DNA of 64,000 bases, from NCBI RefSeq assembly GCF_000002425.4, contig NC_037263.1, positions 7,938,917-8,002,916 on the forward strand, given 5' to 3'. Origin of the DNA: Physcomitrium patens. Its lineage: Eukaryota; Streptophyta; Bryopsida; Funariales; Funariaceae. Below are positions 52,831 to 64,000 of this stretch, in pieces. The notes under the pieces are model-generated. The model made no database searches. It saw nothing but the letters and a program-made list of their open reading frames with translations, and was not told the DNA's origin. Position numbers and translations under genes: made by a program. How positions within the stretch are numbered: position 1 is the first letter of the stretch; every line of letters starts with the position of its first letter.

Positions 52831-52970
52831 ATTAAAATAATCCATCCATTTATTATATCAATCTATCCTATTATAACCATCATTAGAAAAATAGATAATT
52901 TCTAGAAACAATCATTAGAATCTCGATTCCCCGTCTCTGTTCCAAACATCTTACAAGAAAATTCCAAAAA
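52831..52970. mobile_element. Partial second copy of the MITE family
   Basis: TATTAAAATAATCCATCCATT and the following roughly 130 bp align to the reverse complement of the MITE at 23463-23665. Shared blocks include CATCATTAGAAAAATAG-like and TGTTCCAAAC/GCTCTCATCTT-like sequence. Similarity fades after about 52970, so the opposite terminus is missing. Like the first copy, it abuts an (AT)n tract (52796-52826). Confidence 0.65.
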
Positions 52971-53779
52971 GATTTTTAGAAATTTTTAGAAGATTTTAGA
53001 AGGTTTTCAAAATATTCCAACAAATTTTAGAAAGCTCTAAGAAGATTAAGGAAGTTTTCTAAGAAGGATCTTAGGATTGCTTCATCTCCAAGCAATATGA
53101 GAACTTCTTGAGAGGCTTCCTAATATCTAATATATATTAGTGCCAAGGCTAAAGGGATCTTGAATTCTAATAATATATTTCTTAGAGCTTTAGTTCACCT
53201 CACTTAATATTGATTTTATATTCATCTACTTGAATAAAATTCATGCTAGCTTTCTTGTTAAATCTCTTTTATTCAACTTCTAGTTTGGTCTTTTATATAG
53301 TACATTTATGATAGCTTATCAAGACTACCTTTTTATTAATACTAAAGCTTTATCTTCCTTAATAAAGAATGAACTATCTCTCTATTTGAAAGCATCTGAG
53401 CACTTTAGAAGTTGTAGATTATCTTCTTTTAAACTGATATTATTTAGAAACTTTTTTTTTTTTTTTTTTCTTTCAAGATTATTGGACGTGAAGATATTAG
53501 TATAGTTGAGTATATTGAGTCTAAGTTAGATACTATTATAAATACGTTGAATACTTTGTCTCTTAGAACTACTTGAATTGGAGATTTTTTTATAAGATTT
53601 TATAGTGATGTAAGACTTGAAATAGTTTAGCTTAGGATGCAATCACTTTTTTAAGCTTTTACATGCAAAGAAGTAGTGGCTTCTATACTTGTATAAGAAA
53701 ACTTACCTATTCAACAACATTAGGAGCCTCAGATTAATCTTTCAAATTTTTTTCATAGCACACATTTCAATTTTTTTAG

Positions 53780-54150
53780 GATTAATTAATCAAATTCAAT
53801 CAATAAATTTTTTAAAATCTAAGTATTATCCAAAAGAAGAATCGTAAGTTGATTTAATTGAAACCTTACTCAGAAGACAAGCCTTATTTTGGTTTTTTTC
53901 TTTACTTGAGAAGAGATATCTAATCTTAAGTAGCTTTGAAGCTTTTTTAGAAGCATTTGTGGAGGCATTTGGAAAACATAACAATGTCCAATATTTGACA
54001 ATAAAGACTTATTTATTATATTATTGTGATATACTTAATTTAAATATATTAAAGATATTTGGAAGGTAATTAACTTTATTTGTAAGAAAAGAAGAATATA
54101 ATATTAATATATTTATAAATTTGAATAGAATTTAAAATAGGAGGTTGTTG
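53780..54150 (+). pseudogene. Ty3-gypsy gag remnant
   Basis: Translating across several frames gives INQIQS, then a segment ending VDLIETLLRRQALFWF, LLEKRYLIL and SFEAFLEAFVEAFGKHN. This order (hydrophobic INQ segment, QALxWxxxLLEK, FExFxxxFxxxFG) is the capsid signature of fungal/Sushi-type Ty3-gypsy gag. Stops and frameshifts make it non-functional. It has the same orientation as the pol remnant at 62366-64000, suggesting one element interrupted by the copia insertion. Confidence 0.55.
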
Positions 54151-54273
54151 GCTTGAATGGATTATTTAAATTTTGAAGGCATTGTCTTTTAGGATAGATA
54201 TTTGACTCCATATTAGTTCAAGGTGAAAATTGAAAGAAGATAAAGATAGGAATTTTAGCATCAAAAGGATTTA

Positions 54274-54304
<31 letters not shown>

Positions 54305-54710
54305 TTTTTCTAAGATAGGAATGTATGAAAAGGAGGTTGCTAGAATTTTGAGGTGGTAGGTTTCAAGATTAATTTGGAATTTTTGATGCCACTTATTAAA
54401 TTTTCATGTTTTTATGTTGAAATTTTGAAAGAAGCTAGATCTTGTTTTTAGCTTTGCAATAAGTCTTAACATGCAAAAAAAAGAGCTATGACAATAGAAA
54501 TCCATGAAAATTTGTAGAAAGGGGATCATTGGAATTTTCAAGGCAGTATGATTCAAGACTAGTTTGGAATTTTTTATGATTTTTCTTGTATTTTTTTATT
54601 TTTTATTTGAGATTTTCAAGGAAGTTGGATCTTATTTTTAGTTTTTCAATAAGCTTTAAGATTTAAGAAGAAGATTTTTCACAAGGGAGATCCAAGCTAA
54701 TTTATAGATA
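54140..54710. repeat. Diverged tandem repeat, unit about 190 bp
   Basis: Blocks at about 54325-54514 and 54515-54709 share the same order of short matches: AGAAAAGGAGG/AGAAAGGGGA, GGAATTTT, TTCAAGA-TAGTTTGGAATTTTT, GAAGCTAGATCTTGTTTTTAG and a GAGATCCA-like tail. A weaker third block begins at about 54140. It lies between the gypsy gag remnant and the copia LTR and could be decayed gypsy sequence. Confidence 0.6.
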
Positions 54711-55049
54711 GAAATTTTGAGGGCAGTGGCTATTGTAAATAGCTATTTTTTTTTTTTGACTCTTATTTTCTCAAAATTTTATTTATTGATTTTAAAAATT
54801 TAAAGTTTGTAACTAGAATTAAGCTTAATGAGCTAAAATTTGTCTAAATTAGATTAATAATAAATAAACTTTAGGTATTTTAATAAGAAGAGGTTTAAAT
54901 TTAAAATTAGAGCTAAGAATTAGATGTATCTGGGTATAAAAACGAAATTAATCTAAAATTTGTACTCAGATTTTGAGCTACCTTTTTTATATTTTAATTC
55001 ACTTGGATAACATTGTACTTCTTATAATCTACTTGTAATCAAGTACTAT

Positions 55050-55383
55050 TGAAGAAACATAATAAGCAAGATACAAGTAAGTAGAAATTAGCAAGGTTAG
55101 ACATAAGAGAAGTGTGGAATGAGATATCTCTGACTTCCAACATTCTTTATTTATAGGTAGAGTTTATATCTATTGTCGCTCAACTTTATTTTCATTCATT
55201 CTTACTTCATCCAATTGAATCCTAGATTCTACTTAACCTAGCCACCATTCCAAATCCTAGCTTCTACTTAATCTAGCTCCCACTATAAATTCTAGCTACC
55301 ACCTTAGTAACTTTCCTATTATCTTTTGCTACCCTTTAACCATTAGCAACTTACTTTAGATAATATCTTTTATTTGTCAAATA
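55050..55383 (-). repeat. 3' LTR of the copia element
   Basis: Aligns over its full length to 62021-62353. The purine-rich AAAGTGGAAGTGATAAAG just inside it on the minus strand is a candidate polypurine tract. Confidence 0.88.
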
Positions 55384-55406
55384 TTTACTTTATCACTTCC
55401 ACTTTG

Positions 55407-56085
55407 CTATTGATTAAAGGTTTTTAATTCTAACACCTTTGTCAATTTATAATATCTATCATTTACCAATGTTTTTGTAAGCCAATCAGCAAGCTTGTCT
55501 TCCATTGCATAATACTTCATGTCAATTATTCCCATTTCAATCTTTTCCCATATAAAGTGATGTTGAATGTCAATGTGTTTTGTCCTTGAATGATATTTTA
55601 GATTCTTTGCAAAGGCAAGGCATCCTTGATTGTCACACTTCATTGAAGTTGCTTCCAATTGCACAAGTTTGATATCTTTTAAAACTTGTCTTAGCCATAT
55701 TGCCTCCATTGTACCATGACTTACTACCATGTACTCTACCTCCATTGTTGACCTTGCAATTGTTTGTTGTTTCTTGCAATTCCATGAAATTTCTACGACT
55801 CTAACAAAGAAATTTATATCTCATTGTTGACCTTCTATCATTTGCATCTCCAGCCCAATCCATATCACAATAACCATGCAATACTATATTATCACCTCCA
55901 AGGTAGAATTCGAAGTTCAATGTGCCTTTTAAGTACCTCAAGATCCTCTTAATGGTTGCCCAATAGATTGGTCCAGCCTTTGACATGTGTTGAATCACAA
56001 CACTCACTGCATATGCAAGATCCATCCTTGTACCAACCATTGTATACATAAGTGAACCTATTGCTGTCTTGTATGGAACATCTTC
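55407..56085 (-). pseudogene. Copia RNase H remnant
   Basis: Conserved pieces are GTRMDLAYAVSV, ILRYLKGTLNF, GYCDMDWAGD (active-site Asp), MEVEYMVVSHGTMEAIWLRQ, CDNQGCLAFAKN and SRTKHIDIQHHFI, with a frame break between 55745 and 55801. Confidence 0.9.
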
Positions 56086-56186
56086 ATTTCATCTTCAACT
56101 TCGGCAAACTCCTCATCCATGAGCTTCATCAACTTCATATTGGCCTCTATTAGAATTCCAATAGACTTGCATTCCTCCATGTTGAA

Positions 56187-56960
56187 TCATTTCAAAACTT
56201 TTTTAATATACTTCTTTTGACTCAATGTAATGATCTTCTTAGTTTGATCTCTCACAAACTCCACTCCTAAGCAATAGTTGAGCTCTCTCAAATCACTCAT
56301 CTCAAATTCTTTTGCTAGCTTTACCTTCAACCAATCCATCTTTTTCAAGGTGTTGGTCAAGATGATTAAATTATCAACATAAAGAATAATAATTAGCAAG
56401 AAGAATTTTGATTACATCACATATATAGAATGATCAGAATTGCTTCTCACAAATTCTTCATTCACAAAGAATGTGTCAATGCGTTGGTACCATGTTCTTG
56501 GTGATTGCTTGAGTTCATACAAGGATTTTTTCAACTTACAAATAAGGTGTTGTTTGCCTTCTTCAACAAATCTTTGAGGTTGATCCATATAGATGTCTTC
56601 TTCTAACTTTTCATTCAAGAAAGCCATCTTCCCATCCATTTGATGCATCTCCAAGTCCATTGCTGCTCCAATTGCTACAATAATTCTAATTCTAGTGAAT
56701 TTGGCCATGAGAGAAAATATCTCATTAGAATCAACACCAACAACTTGTGAGTAGCATTTAACAACCAATCTTGCTTTATACCTCACAACATTATCCATTG
56801 CATCCTTCTTTGTTCTAAATATCCACTTACAACCAATTGAAGCTTGATTTGGTAGAAGTTAAGTTAATTCCCATGTTCCATTATCCATGAGTGATTGATA
56901 CTCTTCTTCTATGGCTTTCTCCGACTTCAAAGCATCCATGGACTTTATTGCATCATATAA
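56187..56960 (-). pseudogene. Copia reverse transcriptase remnant
   Basis: RYKARLVVK, MDLEMHQMDGKMAFLN, KLKKSLYELKQSPRTWYQ and the catalytic-motif region ILYVDNLIILTN are present. The canonical YVDD reads YVDN, which removes a catalytic Asp. The N-terminal part, from about 56960, is broken by stops, and another stop splits the two large frames at about 56410. Confidence 0.9.
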
Positions 56961-57222
56961 ATTCAACAAATCAACAAGAAATGAAATATTAGTATGTTCT
57001 TCACTTATTTGAGGAAAGATGTGATTCTTCCACCATTCGCCATGTTATTTTCTATCTCTCAAAAGATATCTCCTTTTCATTTGAAAAAGACTTAACTTGT
57101 TGTATTTTATGGTCTTTTCCAACCTTCTTTTCTTTTATAGATAGTCTTTTTTTATTCAAATGTTGATAATCCTCATCACCATCATCATCATCTTTATCCT
57201 CTTCATGATTGGTCTTAGCATT

Positions 57223-58165
57223 TTAAAAGGCCTTGTTCTCCATCTTCTTTGCCTCTTCATCTTCATTTCTACCTTTACAACTATCATTGTCTTCATCTTC
57301 TTCCTTCTTTATTGAATTTGAAGATGTGTCCACATACACACTATTATCCCCACTTGGACATATCTTCAAGTATTCACAAGTACTCTTGTATTCCAAAAAC
57401 TCATTATTACAACTTTTGATGATTTCTTTGATCTCCAAATACGTGAGCCTATAAGCCTTTGTACCTTCACAATATCCAACAAACACACATTTTGTATCTT
57501 TTGCATCAAATTTTGATCTCATACAATCTAATGTCTTTACATATGCTATGCATTCAAAGGTCTTCATATGAAAAATACAAGGTTTTTTTCCACTCCAAGC
57601 TTCTTTCGGAGTCATTGATATAAATACACTTGTAGGATACTTATTTCTTGTGTATATTATATTTACTACTACTTCCGTCCAAAACTCATGTCTAAGATAT
57701 TGGGCATGAAGCATACTCCTTATTATCTCTACAATGGTTCGATTTTCTCTTTCAGCAACTTCATTTTATTGTGGAATGTAAGGAGTGGAGGTTTGTCTTA
57801 CAATACCATGCATCTTTAAGAAATCATTGAATTGCTTTGACATATATTCACGTCCATTGTCCATATGCAATAACTTGATTTTGCACTCATATTGCTTCTC
57901 CTCAGGTGCCTTAAACTCCTTAAATCTTATGAAATACTCACTCTTTGCTTTGAGGATGAAAATCTATACCTTCCTTAAAAAATCATCAATGAATGTTACA
58001 AAGTATCTTAGACTTCTTATTGATGGCATCTTCATAGGTCCAGAAACATTAAAATGGATTACCTTCAATAACTTGGTTGCATATTGTCAGGGTAGAGAGA
58101 GTTTGCTTCAAGAAAGCACTGGGCTTCTCGTTGCTATTAAATGCTCAATCAAATCTAAGATATAA
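57223..58165 (-). pseudogene. Copia integrase core and C-terminal remnant
   Basis: The minus strand gives FVTFIDDF, LLHMDNGREYMSKQF and NEVAERENRTIVE, i.e. the D,D,E core, then FWTEVVVNIIYTRN, MTPKEAWSGKKP and KCVFVGYCEGTKAYR. In-frame stops break the core. Confidence 0.88.
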
Positions 58166-58169
58166 AATT

Positions 58170-59335
58170 ACTAAGTTTATATATATAATATTTTTCCATT
58201 CAGGGCAATTACATCAATACATAAGTCCAAGTACCAAGAAAACACCCAAATGCATGATAAAGTATCTTAAAACCTTATATATCCTTATGAAAAATATTTT
58301 TCAAACTTCAACAGCTCATATCTCACTATCAAACAGTCCAAACAACCTAAAATTTTATATGAAGTATTAATATACTTTTAAAAACTATCACAAAAAAATT
58401 CAACTACAAATTCGTTTTAAATCTTGAGATATAATCAAAACCCTAACAGTAGCTTTAAACCCTAGCTTATATACACCCACATGCTATTTTCTTTATATCT
58501 CACAAAATAAATATTTAAATACCATGAAACTTTGATTTATAGCTTTTTAATCTAATAACTTACAATCACAAAAATTTTGAATCAAAAATTCGTCCAGAAT
58601 CTCAAGATATGGCTCCAACCATTACTATCAACAAAATAACTCACTTACTACCTTTGAATTACATGTGCTGTCTTCAATGTCCTGTAACTCCTTCATCTAG
58701 ATTTAGAATTCATCAAACAATATATATAAAGTGTAGCCAAGAAAGTGTTCTCTTCAATTCCAATTGCTAATCTTTCATTGCTCTCTGTACGCATATGTTA
58801 TGCTTCAAAGAGTAATAGTAGGTACAAATTTAACACCTTAACTTTGAATACCTATATCTCCTTTACAAAAACTCGAAATCACACAAACTTACTGACCTTA
58901 GCCTCCAAAGCTTAAATGACTTCAAAAGAAAAATCCTAATTCTTAATAAGACCTTGGATATCTTCCTTGAAGCCCATTGGATATGGTCTTCGACCAATAG
59001 GAATGAAGATCCCTATTCCCTACCTTCATTCAACCATGCTTTGCTTTCATCCCTCCCAATAAGCCTCCTACTATTTAAGATTTTTTTCTTTAGGCTCTAA
59101 TCTTCTCTTAATGCTTTATACTAAATATTTAGATCTTAAAATTTTTTTAAATGCCATAATCAAAAAAGATAAAACTCAAAATAAAGTTTCTTAAATCCAT
59201 TCTCTTTAAATTAATCTATTAACCATTCTAACATATACCAAGTCTTATAAATATATTATATATTTTAACTAATTTTTATATATTATAAGTAATTATAATA
59301 CAACAACATATTACAACTCCACTTAGAAATGTAGT
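58170..59335. other. Unassigned insertion of about 1.2 kb inside the copia integrase
   Basis: The pre-integrase zinc domain stops at GCIQGKQ near 59340 and the integrase core resumes near 58160. The DNA between has no copia homology or coding signal I can see. Its simple, T-rich/C-containing composition resembles LTR sequence but ends cannot be fixed. Confidence 0.5.
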
Positions 59336-59339
59336 CCTT

Positions 59340-59653
59340 TATTGTTTGCCTTGAATACAACCTTCTCAAGTAAGTGTCATAGCATTGTAGCTTATATGAC
59401 CAAGATCTAAGCTACTTACTATGGATTGGAGCTCCTTCATGCTCTTGGCATTCAAATGACCAAGGTATTGATGCCAAATACCAAACTTATCTTGATCTTG
59501 AGGAAATTCACCAAATGTTGCCACTTCAACTCCATTCACCTTCTTATACTTGATGAAGTAGAGATTGCCATCTCTAAAGCCCTTTGCAACATCATCTCCT
59601 TCCAATGTCTTCACAAAACATCCATTCTTATCAAATTGTATTTTTATAACCAT
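59340..59653 (-). pseudogene. Copia pre-integrase (GAG_pre-integrs) remnant
   Basis: IWHQYLGHLNAKSMKELQ supplies the H-H half of the HHCC zinc site. The following GCIQGKQ carries only part of the Cys half, with a stop just before it. Confidence 0.85.
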
Positions 59654-60270
59654 GTGAAATAAATTTATTTATCAACAGAAGGTTTTTTTTCATCTTTCGC
59701 ATATGTAAGATGTCCTTCAATCTGATCTTCTTAGTTTGGCCTTTCACAACAATCTCTACTATAATAGAGTCCATTCTAATAGCTTGTACTAAGCTATTGT
59801 TTTCCATGAGTATATTTATTGTTGAAATTTCTTCATAAGTATCAAATGAATACTTGTATGGAGTCATGTGCTTGGTGGTACCTGAATCAACAATCCACTT
59901 CGACATGGCAGCCATAGAACTATCTTCACTTGCCATGAATATATAATCATCACCTCTATATTCATCATGAGTATTGTTTGCACTTTCTCTATGTCTTTTT
60001 TTAGCCTTAAAGTAATTTCTTACAAAATGATCTGATTTTCTACAAATGAAGTAAGTTTTTGCATTGTCATGTTGGTTAGAATAACTTCTCTTACCTTGTC
60101 TTGAAAAGATAGCCGAATCCTTACTTTGAGGTTTTTTTTTTTTTTTTTTTTTTGATTACTTCATGAGCAGATCTTACCATCACATAATCCATTGTGAGCT
60201 CTTTTAGTTTGATAGACTTTAATGCCACAATGAAATAGTTGTAGGACTTGGGAAGGCTTACAAGCAAGGT
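59650..60270 (-). pseudogene. Copia gag 3' part, zinc knuckle and protease remnant
   Basis: The gag tail TLLVSLPKSYNYFI continues to a zinc knuckle read as YFICRKSDHFVRNY, where the first and last Cys of CX2CX4HX4C are both Tyr. The protease follows with WIVDSGTTKHMT (active-site DSG) and LKDILHMRKMKKNLLLI. A T-run lies at about 60133-60153. Confidence 0.85.
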
Positions 60271-61069
60271 GTAGAATAGATATTAATTTGTTTTTGAAAG
60301 ATATTGGTAAAATATATTAATAGTCCATATAATAGGAAATTCAAGAGGATGGATGAGTGATTTAGTTATTAAAAATGGTTAATTACAAAATTACGGTTAG
60401 AATCTAGAGAATCAAAGGAAAGTATATAAGAGTTGTAGAAGTTAATTAAGGTGCCAGACTGTGATAGTCATGACCTGAGGGCCATCGCTGTGATAGTTGT
60501 GAGCTAAGGTAAGCTTGGTCCTACCTCTTTTCTTTTGTTTGTTATTTTCTTTGAATAAGAGGATTGAGAGTTTTTGAATATTGTAAAGTGAATTATGGAA
60601 TAGAAATGTGATTGATATTATTTGAGAATAAGAAAGATTGAATGTTGAAATGTGATTGTAGTTCAGTAGAGAGAATGAGTCTGTGTTTGTGTGAAACACC
60701 GTAATGTGAATGGCAATTCTGTGTGAAGAATTCCAGTGATTGGAATGAGGGTAATTGTGTGCTGAAAGCTGTGAGGGCACATTATTACAGTTAGAGATTA
60801 TGAAGGTGAATATATTGATGGAAATAGCAGTTATTGGTATGCCTGAATTGATGTAAGGAAGAGACCGATAAGGTGAAGGAAGAGATTATAGTTTCTTTGT
60901 GTGTTCAGATATTGGAAATAGAGATGATACATTCAGGAGGTAATTGATTGTGTGACCCTAACGTGAACGCTTAAACAACTAGTCATTCCCCATGTTCGAA
61001 TCTCCCTATACAGGTTTATTCTGGGAGGTTTCTTTCGGAATAAGTAAAACGAGCAATGACACAAAACCA
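60271..61069. mobile_element. 0.8-kb insertion inside copia gag (solo-LTR-like)
   Basis: Copia gag is interrupted between ESNIN (61070 and above) and TLLVSLP (60270 and below); removing 60270-61069 restores a continuous family-like order. The insert begins TGTAGAATAG and ends ACAAAACCA, i.e. TG...CA. It has distinctly higher GC than the host element and contains a TATATAAGAG-like box at about 60423. No 5-bp target duplication is evident. A solo LTR is plausible but not proved. Confidence 0.5.
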
Positions 61070-61526
61070 TGTTAATATTACTTTCTTTTGAAGACTTGTT
61101 AACGATTGCAAGTTGATTAACAAGGGCCTTTACTTTATTGACATGAGCCATGAAGTTATCACCTTCTTTCAATTTGCAAAAGAAGAATTTCTTCCTTGTG
61201 AAGATGATATTAGATAAGTTCTTGCTGTCATATATGTTGCAAAGAGTCTTCCAAATTTCTGTTGGTTTTTTGTAAGAGATGATGTGAGAAAAATTGGCTT
61301 CATCCAAATTAGTGGCAATCATGCCAAAAGCCTTCTTTTCACATCTTGTAAAGTCCTTTCTCTCCTTAGTATCAACATGCATGCTTGGAGGCTCTTCACT
61401 TTCATCTATAATGTTCCAAAGGTCGAAAGATGCCAAAAAAAGTTCTATTTTTATCTTCCAATGGTAGAAATTATCACCTTTAAACTTTTCAATCACTCTC
61501 AAACCTTCACCCTCATTAAAAGCCAT
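61070..61526 (-). pseudogene. Copia gag 5' part
   Basis: From MAFNEGEGLRVIEKFKGDNF through YHWKIKIELFLAS, LWNIIDE, KAFGMIATNLD, IWKTLCNIYDSKNLSN and GDNFMAHVNKVKALVNQLA: the usual order of plant copia gag (DUF4219/UBN2). The frame is then cut by the inserted sequence. Confidence 0.88.
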
Positions 61527-62020
61527 ATTTAAGAATAGATCTATCAAAAAATATCAAAAAAAAGAGTCTCTATGTGCTTAAAATTATCAAAATAATTTTA
61601 CACTAATAAAATCTTAGAATGCCTTCTTATGAATAAATGAATGTTTTTTCACTCTAAATACTTTCAACTCAACTTTCAAAGCTTTTAACAAGTATGTAGA
61701 CTCCAATCAGCCTCACTATTAAGTTTTTTAAGTCATAAAAGTCACTTTCTGACTAAAACTTCTACAACACCAAAGACACTATTAAGATCTTTGTATAAGG
61801 TCTTAATCAGTCAATCTTAGGAATTAAGAACCTTCAAATAGATGTTAGGGATCTATAAGGCTCAAATCAAAACCTCCATAAGTCAAAACACAAGATTAGA
61901 TCATACAAACTTTAACAACAACAAACACTATAAGATCTATTCCACACAAGAATAATAACCAGCAAATAACTTCAACTTACTTGAGAAGCACAATTAAGTA
62001 TGTATGGATCCATAACCTAT

Positions 62021-62353
62021 TGAAGAAATACAATAAGCAAGACACAAGTAAGTAGAAATCAACAAGATTAGACACAAGAGAAGTGTGGAATGAGATACCT
62101 CTCACTTCCAACACCCTTTACTTATAAGTAGAGTTTACATCCATTGTAGCTCAACTTCATTTTCATTCATCCTTATTTCATCCAATTATTCCCTAAATTC
62201 TACTTAATCTAGCTGCCACTCCAAATCTAGTTGCCACTTAACTTAGCTGCTACTATAAATCCTAGCCGCCACATTAATAACTTTCATATTATCTTTTGCT
62301 CTCCTTTAACCATTAACAACTTACATTAGGTAATAGGTTTTATTTGTCTAACA
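62021..62353 (-). repeat. 5' LTR of the copia element
   Basis: Direct repeat of 55050-55383; starts TGTTAGACAA on the minus strand and ends TTTCTTCA. The following ATAGGTTATGGATCC could be a degraded primer-binding site. Confidence 0.88.
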
Positions 62354-62365
62354 TTTACTTTATTA

Positions 62366-64000
62366 GAGCATACAATTTGGTCTGCATTAAAGAAAGAAAT
62401 GAATGGAAGACTTTATTTTGAACAAGGTATGGACACTTTGAATATAATGCCATGCCTTTTGGACTCATGAATGTACCAGTTGCTTTTAATATTTTATGAA
62501 TGATATTTTTTTATAAGTTTTTAGATGATTTTGTTATTTATTACTTACATAATATTTATATCTACTTTAAGAATAAAAAAGAATATGAAATTTATGTTTG
62601 CCATATATTACAAAAACTTAGAAATGTAGGATTGTATGCCAAGATAGAAAAGTATGTATTCCACATTATTTAAGTTGACTTCTTAGGATACATCATTTCA
62701 AACAATGGTCTAATGATGGATCCTAAAAAAATACAAAAAATTATAGACTAGAAGATTACAAAAATAATATAAGATATATAATATTTCTTGAGATTTGTTG
62801 ATTACTATCAGATCTTTATCAAGAATATTTTTCAAGTTATAGCACAACTTACATGCTTAACTTGTAAAGAAAAGCTCAAGTGGAATAAAGAAGCAAAAGC
62901 ATCATTTGAAGCTTTAAAAAAAGCTTTTACTTTTGTATCAATCTTGTATTATGTTGACTTCTCCAAAGCATTTTTTTATGGAGACAGATGTATCTAAATT
63001 TGTCTTAAGTACAGTCTTATCACAAATAGGAGTAGATGACAAACTTCATCCAATAATTTTTCATTCAAGAAAATTTTCACTAGCTGGGATTAATTATGAG
63101 ATCTATAATAAAGAATTTCTTACAATTATGGATTCTTTTCAAGAATGGCATCATTATTTAAAAGGCATTTTAAGTCTAATCATTATATGTATAGATCACA
63201 AGAACCTCAAGTATTTCATGCTAGTACATGTTTTGAATCATTGCGAAGCTTATTGGAGCATGTTTTTGTCAAGATTTGAGTTCAATATCATTTATTGACT
63301 AAAAAAATAATAAGGTTTGTTTGATGCCTTTTTTAGACGTTCTTATCTTACACCAAAAGAAGGAGAAGCAACTTTTAATCAATAAAAGATAATTTTACTA
63401 AAGCCAAAATAATTTCATCTCCAAGCAATGAAATCAACATTAATTATTCATTTGACTTTTTTCAAGTAGATCCAAGCAAGTATGTCCTCAGATCTTTTTA
63501 TTTATGATATTAAAAATAATTCTTCTAAGTCTCAAGATACTTCCAAATTTGAGTTTAAGGAGAACCTACACTATTTTAAAGGATGTTTATATGTTCCAGA
63601 AGGAGAAGCAGGATTACGTGCCTTTAAAGCTTATCATAATTTCCATATAATAGGATATTTTGGATATAATAAGACTTTGAAACTTATATCTAGAGATTTT
63701 TGGTGACCTCAAATATAGAAGGCTATTAAAGAATTTATGCAGACATATGATGCTTATTCGAAATCAAAAACTCTTTATCATTGACCTTATAGACTCCTCC
63801 AACTATTACCTATATCAAAACAACTATAGTCTTCTGTCTCTATGGATTTTAACACTGTGTTGTATGGCATGATTTGCTATCTAGGAATATACTAGATATG
63901 TAGCTATAGAGAGTTTAGCTTAAACCTTTATACGAATCTTATCTTAGCTTCCAAAACTCCTTTAATTTGCATAAAACTCAAAATATAATAAAATCCATTC
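62366..64000 (+). pseudogene. Ty3-gypsy pol remnant (RT, RNase H, integrase zinc domain)
   Basis: RT begins abruptly at RAYNLVCIKERNEWKT, then TRYGHFEYNAMPFGL and LDDFVIYYLHNIYIYFKN, where the YLDD-type catalytic box reads YLHN. RNase H follows with KEKLKWNKEAKASFEALKKA, METDVSKFVLSTVLSQ and IDHKNLKYFM. The integrase N-terminus shows LYVPEGEAGLRAFKAYHNFH, YFGYNKTLKLISRDFW, then YDAYSKSKT, in which both zinc Cys are Tyr. Numerous stops and at least one frameshift (about 62980) show that it is dead; it continues off the right edge. Motif style (SISMDF-like SVSMDF after an LLQLLPI stretch) is closer to fungal/Sushi chromoviruses than to the common plant chromovirus clades. Confidence 0.85.

Larger units (their letters stand above)
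55050..62353 (-). mobile_element. Decayed Ty1-copia LTR retrotransposon
   Basis: Two direct repeats of about 333 bp (55050-55383 and 62021-62353), starting TGAAGAAA on the plus strand and ending TTGTCTAACA in the right copy, bound a region whose minus strand encodes gag, protease, integrase, reverse transcriptase and RNase H in copia order. Stops, frameshifts and two internal insertions show that it is dead. The LTRs differ at many positions, so insertion is old. The right LTR ends TG...CA; the left has lost its CA. Flanking 5-mers (ACTAT, TTTAC) do not match, so no target duplication is recognisable. Confidence 0.9.

Noticed and set aside
60442..60780. 112-codon minus-strand ORF
   Set aside because: It lies wholly within the non-copia insertion in gag and has a low-complexity His/Asn/Ser composition; no coding support.

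Overview
This is a stretch of a land-plant nuclear genome. Spliced genes with GT-AG introns and plant gene families (AHL AT-hook/PPC protein, Raf-like MAPKKK with an EDR1 domain, GDSL esterase/lipase, PH-ORD oxysterol-binding-related protein) sit in islands of moderate GC, separated by very AT-rich deserts with many (AT)n and poly-A/T runs. Protein style, compact introns and decayed retroelements including a fungal/Sushi-like Ty3-gypsy relative suggest a bryophyte, probably a moss, or a lycophyte. That placement is inference, not proof.

Layout. 1-8650: minus-strand oxysterol-binding-related protein (ORP), running off the left edge, with its promoter/leader at about 7000-8650. 8650-14030: AT-rich desert holding a small G-box island at 11.25-11.56 kb and a foldback at 12.5 kb. 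14030-19300: minus-strand AHL gene with a CT-microsatellite leader/promoter. 19300-27060: AT desert with a 203-bp MITE at 23.46 kb. 27060-27830: GC-richer island with no convincing ORF. 27830-34690: AT-rich spacer with C/G homopolymers and tetranucleotide/25-bp tandem repeats. 34690-45100: plus-strand Raf-like kinase gene. 46640-48572: plus-strand GDSL lipase. 49513-49767: small minus-strand secreted proline-rich ORF. 50.3-64 kb: AT-rich repeat zone containing a second MITE copy and a decayed Ty1-copia element (55050-62353, both LTRs recognisable, coding on minus). The copia element lies between the gag-like and RT/RNase H/integrase-like parts of a decayed Ty3-gypsy element (plus), an apparent nested insertion.

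The genes do not form an operon or cluster: membrane-lipid transfer, chromatin/transcription, phospho-signalling and extracellular hydrolysis are each single genes. Exon boundaries were read by eye from splice sites plus conserved protein motifs. Internal exons are usually reliable; first exons and UTRs are not.
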